A DNA stretch of 7,349 nucleotides from a candidate division NC10 bacterium SPGG6 (GTDB lineage: Bacteria > Methylomirabilota > Methylomirabilia > Methylomirabilales > CSP1-5). Below, piece after piece: positions 6,980-7,349 of this stretch. The DNA is taken from NCBI GenBank assembly GCA_001643535.1, contig LXTG01000003.1, positions 1 through 7,349 on the forward strand. The letters are read 5' to 3'. Each line of letters begins with the position of its first letter. The stretch's first letter is position 1. Both the position numbers and the translations under genes were made by a program. The notes under the pieces were generated by a model, which was not told where the DNA came from, did no database searches, and was given only the letters and a program-made list of their open reading frames with translations.

Positions 6980-7349
6980 TCACCCCGTCCCCTCTCCCTT
7001 GGCGGTCTTCAGCCTTCGGAAGGCGTGGCGCCAGGCCTCGAGTAGTTCAACCAGTCCGCGCCGTCCGGCCCGCAACCGTCGGAAGGCATCCCGCCAGGCC
7101 TCGAGCAGCCCAACTGGCCCGCGCCGACCTCCCTTCAGCCTTTGGAAGGCACCGCGCCAGGCCTCGAGCAACTGGAGTGCCTCCTCCCTGCTTACAGAAG
7201 TCGCCGTCTGCCTTCCTGCCCCTTCCTCGAGGTGAGTCAGGACTTCCCGATACTTCTCCGCGAGGTCCTGGCGATCGGGGGCCTCATCCACGAGACGTGC
7301 GTATATATCGGCCGCCCGATCGTAGAGGCCCTGGGTCGCATACAGCCCC
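6980..7349 (-). CDS. TPR-repeat protein C-terminus with triplicated EAWRxAFRRL helix (partial)
   Basis: The frame is open to the right edge; 122 residues of the C-terminus are visible and the start is outside the window. The first 40 or so residues, containing LYATQGLYDRAADIYARLVD and then EAP, match the tetratricopeptide pattern (helix A with G and Y, helix B with A, then P). This suggests a TPR scaffold protein. After a short linker the protein ends in three consecutive 21-residue units: LLEAWRGAFQRLKGGRRGPVG, then two copies with LLEAWRDAFRRL and LLEAWRHAFRRL, the last reaching the stop codon. Each unit looks like a basic amphipathic helix plus a Gly/Arg linker. No signal peptide can be judged because the N-terminus is missing. 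A GTG at 7291 would give a 103-residue ORF, but the TPR homology continues upstream of it, so it is not the start. Function is unknown; TPR domains mediate protein-protein contacts. Confidence 0.8.
   Translation of the reverse strand, partial: GLYATQGLYDRAADIYARLVDEAPDRQDLAEKYREVLTHLEEGAGRQTATSVSREEALQLLEAWRGAFQRLKGGRRGPVGLLEAWRDAFRRLRAGRRGLVELLEAWRHAFRRLKTAKGEGTG
6983..7171 (-). repeat. Three tandem 63-bp in-frame repeats
   Basis: Three head-to-tail copies lie at 7109-7171, 7046-7108 and 6983-7045, each exactly 63 bp (21 codons). The 14-mer CTCGAGGCCTGGCG is identical in all three, exactly 63 bases apart. The first two copies match at about three quarters of positions by my hand alignment. 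The third is well conserved for about 12 codons and then diverges. Substitutions are spread along the units, so this is not a very recent slippage event. The array codes for the C-terminal helices of the TPR protein. Confidence 0.9.

Overview
The window is GC-rich bacterial DNA, densely packed with housekeeping genes. The gene set (RecG, ribosomal protein L28, a bifunctional Rel-type ppGpp enzyme, a TsaC-type t6A enzyme, ThiE, EF-P, type II dehydroquinase) is entirely bacterial. A single long bifunctional Rel in place of separate RelA and SpoT, together with a four-cysteine L28, points away from Enterobacteria-like gammaproteobacteria. It would suit a deep-branching or delta-like GC-rich lineage, but the sequence alone does not fix the phylum. 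I see no tRNA, rRNA, CRISPR array, insertion sequence or phage gene.

Layout from left to right. recG lies on the minus strand at <1-1705 and is cut by the left edge, so it lacks its C-terminus. It is divergent from rpmB (plus strand, 1771-1971), the only plus-strand gene. rpmB converges on rel (minus, 2054-4210); the 82-bp gap between them holds a 28-bp array of four heptamers. Right of rel, every gene is on the minus strand. In transcription order (right to left) they are: a TPR-protein C-terminus cut by the right edge (6980->7349), aroQ (6434-6898), efp (5871-6428), a doubtful 44-codon ORF (5728-5862), thiE (5062-5700), tsaC (4271-4924) and rel.

aroQ and efp are 5 bp apart and probably translationally coupled. 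The other gaps on this strand are 8 to about 140 bp, so one or two operons are plausible. A candidate sigma70-type promoter in the thiE-tsaC gap could drive tsaC-rel separately. No gene-free stretch exceeds 300 bases.

Several of the products act on or around the ribosome: L28 (50S subunit), EF-P (peptide-bond formation at proline runs), TsaC (first step of t6A on ANN-decoding tRNAs) and Rel (ppGpp response to uncharged tRNA). AroQ and ThiE are biosynthetic (shikimate and thiamine) and RecG handles stalled replication forks. I found no convincing new biological system. The points most worth a second look are the exact 63-bp tandem triplication that ends the TPR gene, the heptamer array between rpmB and rel, and the small ORF that lies in frame with thiE across a single stop codon.
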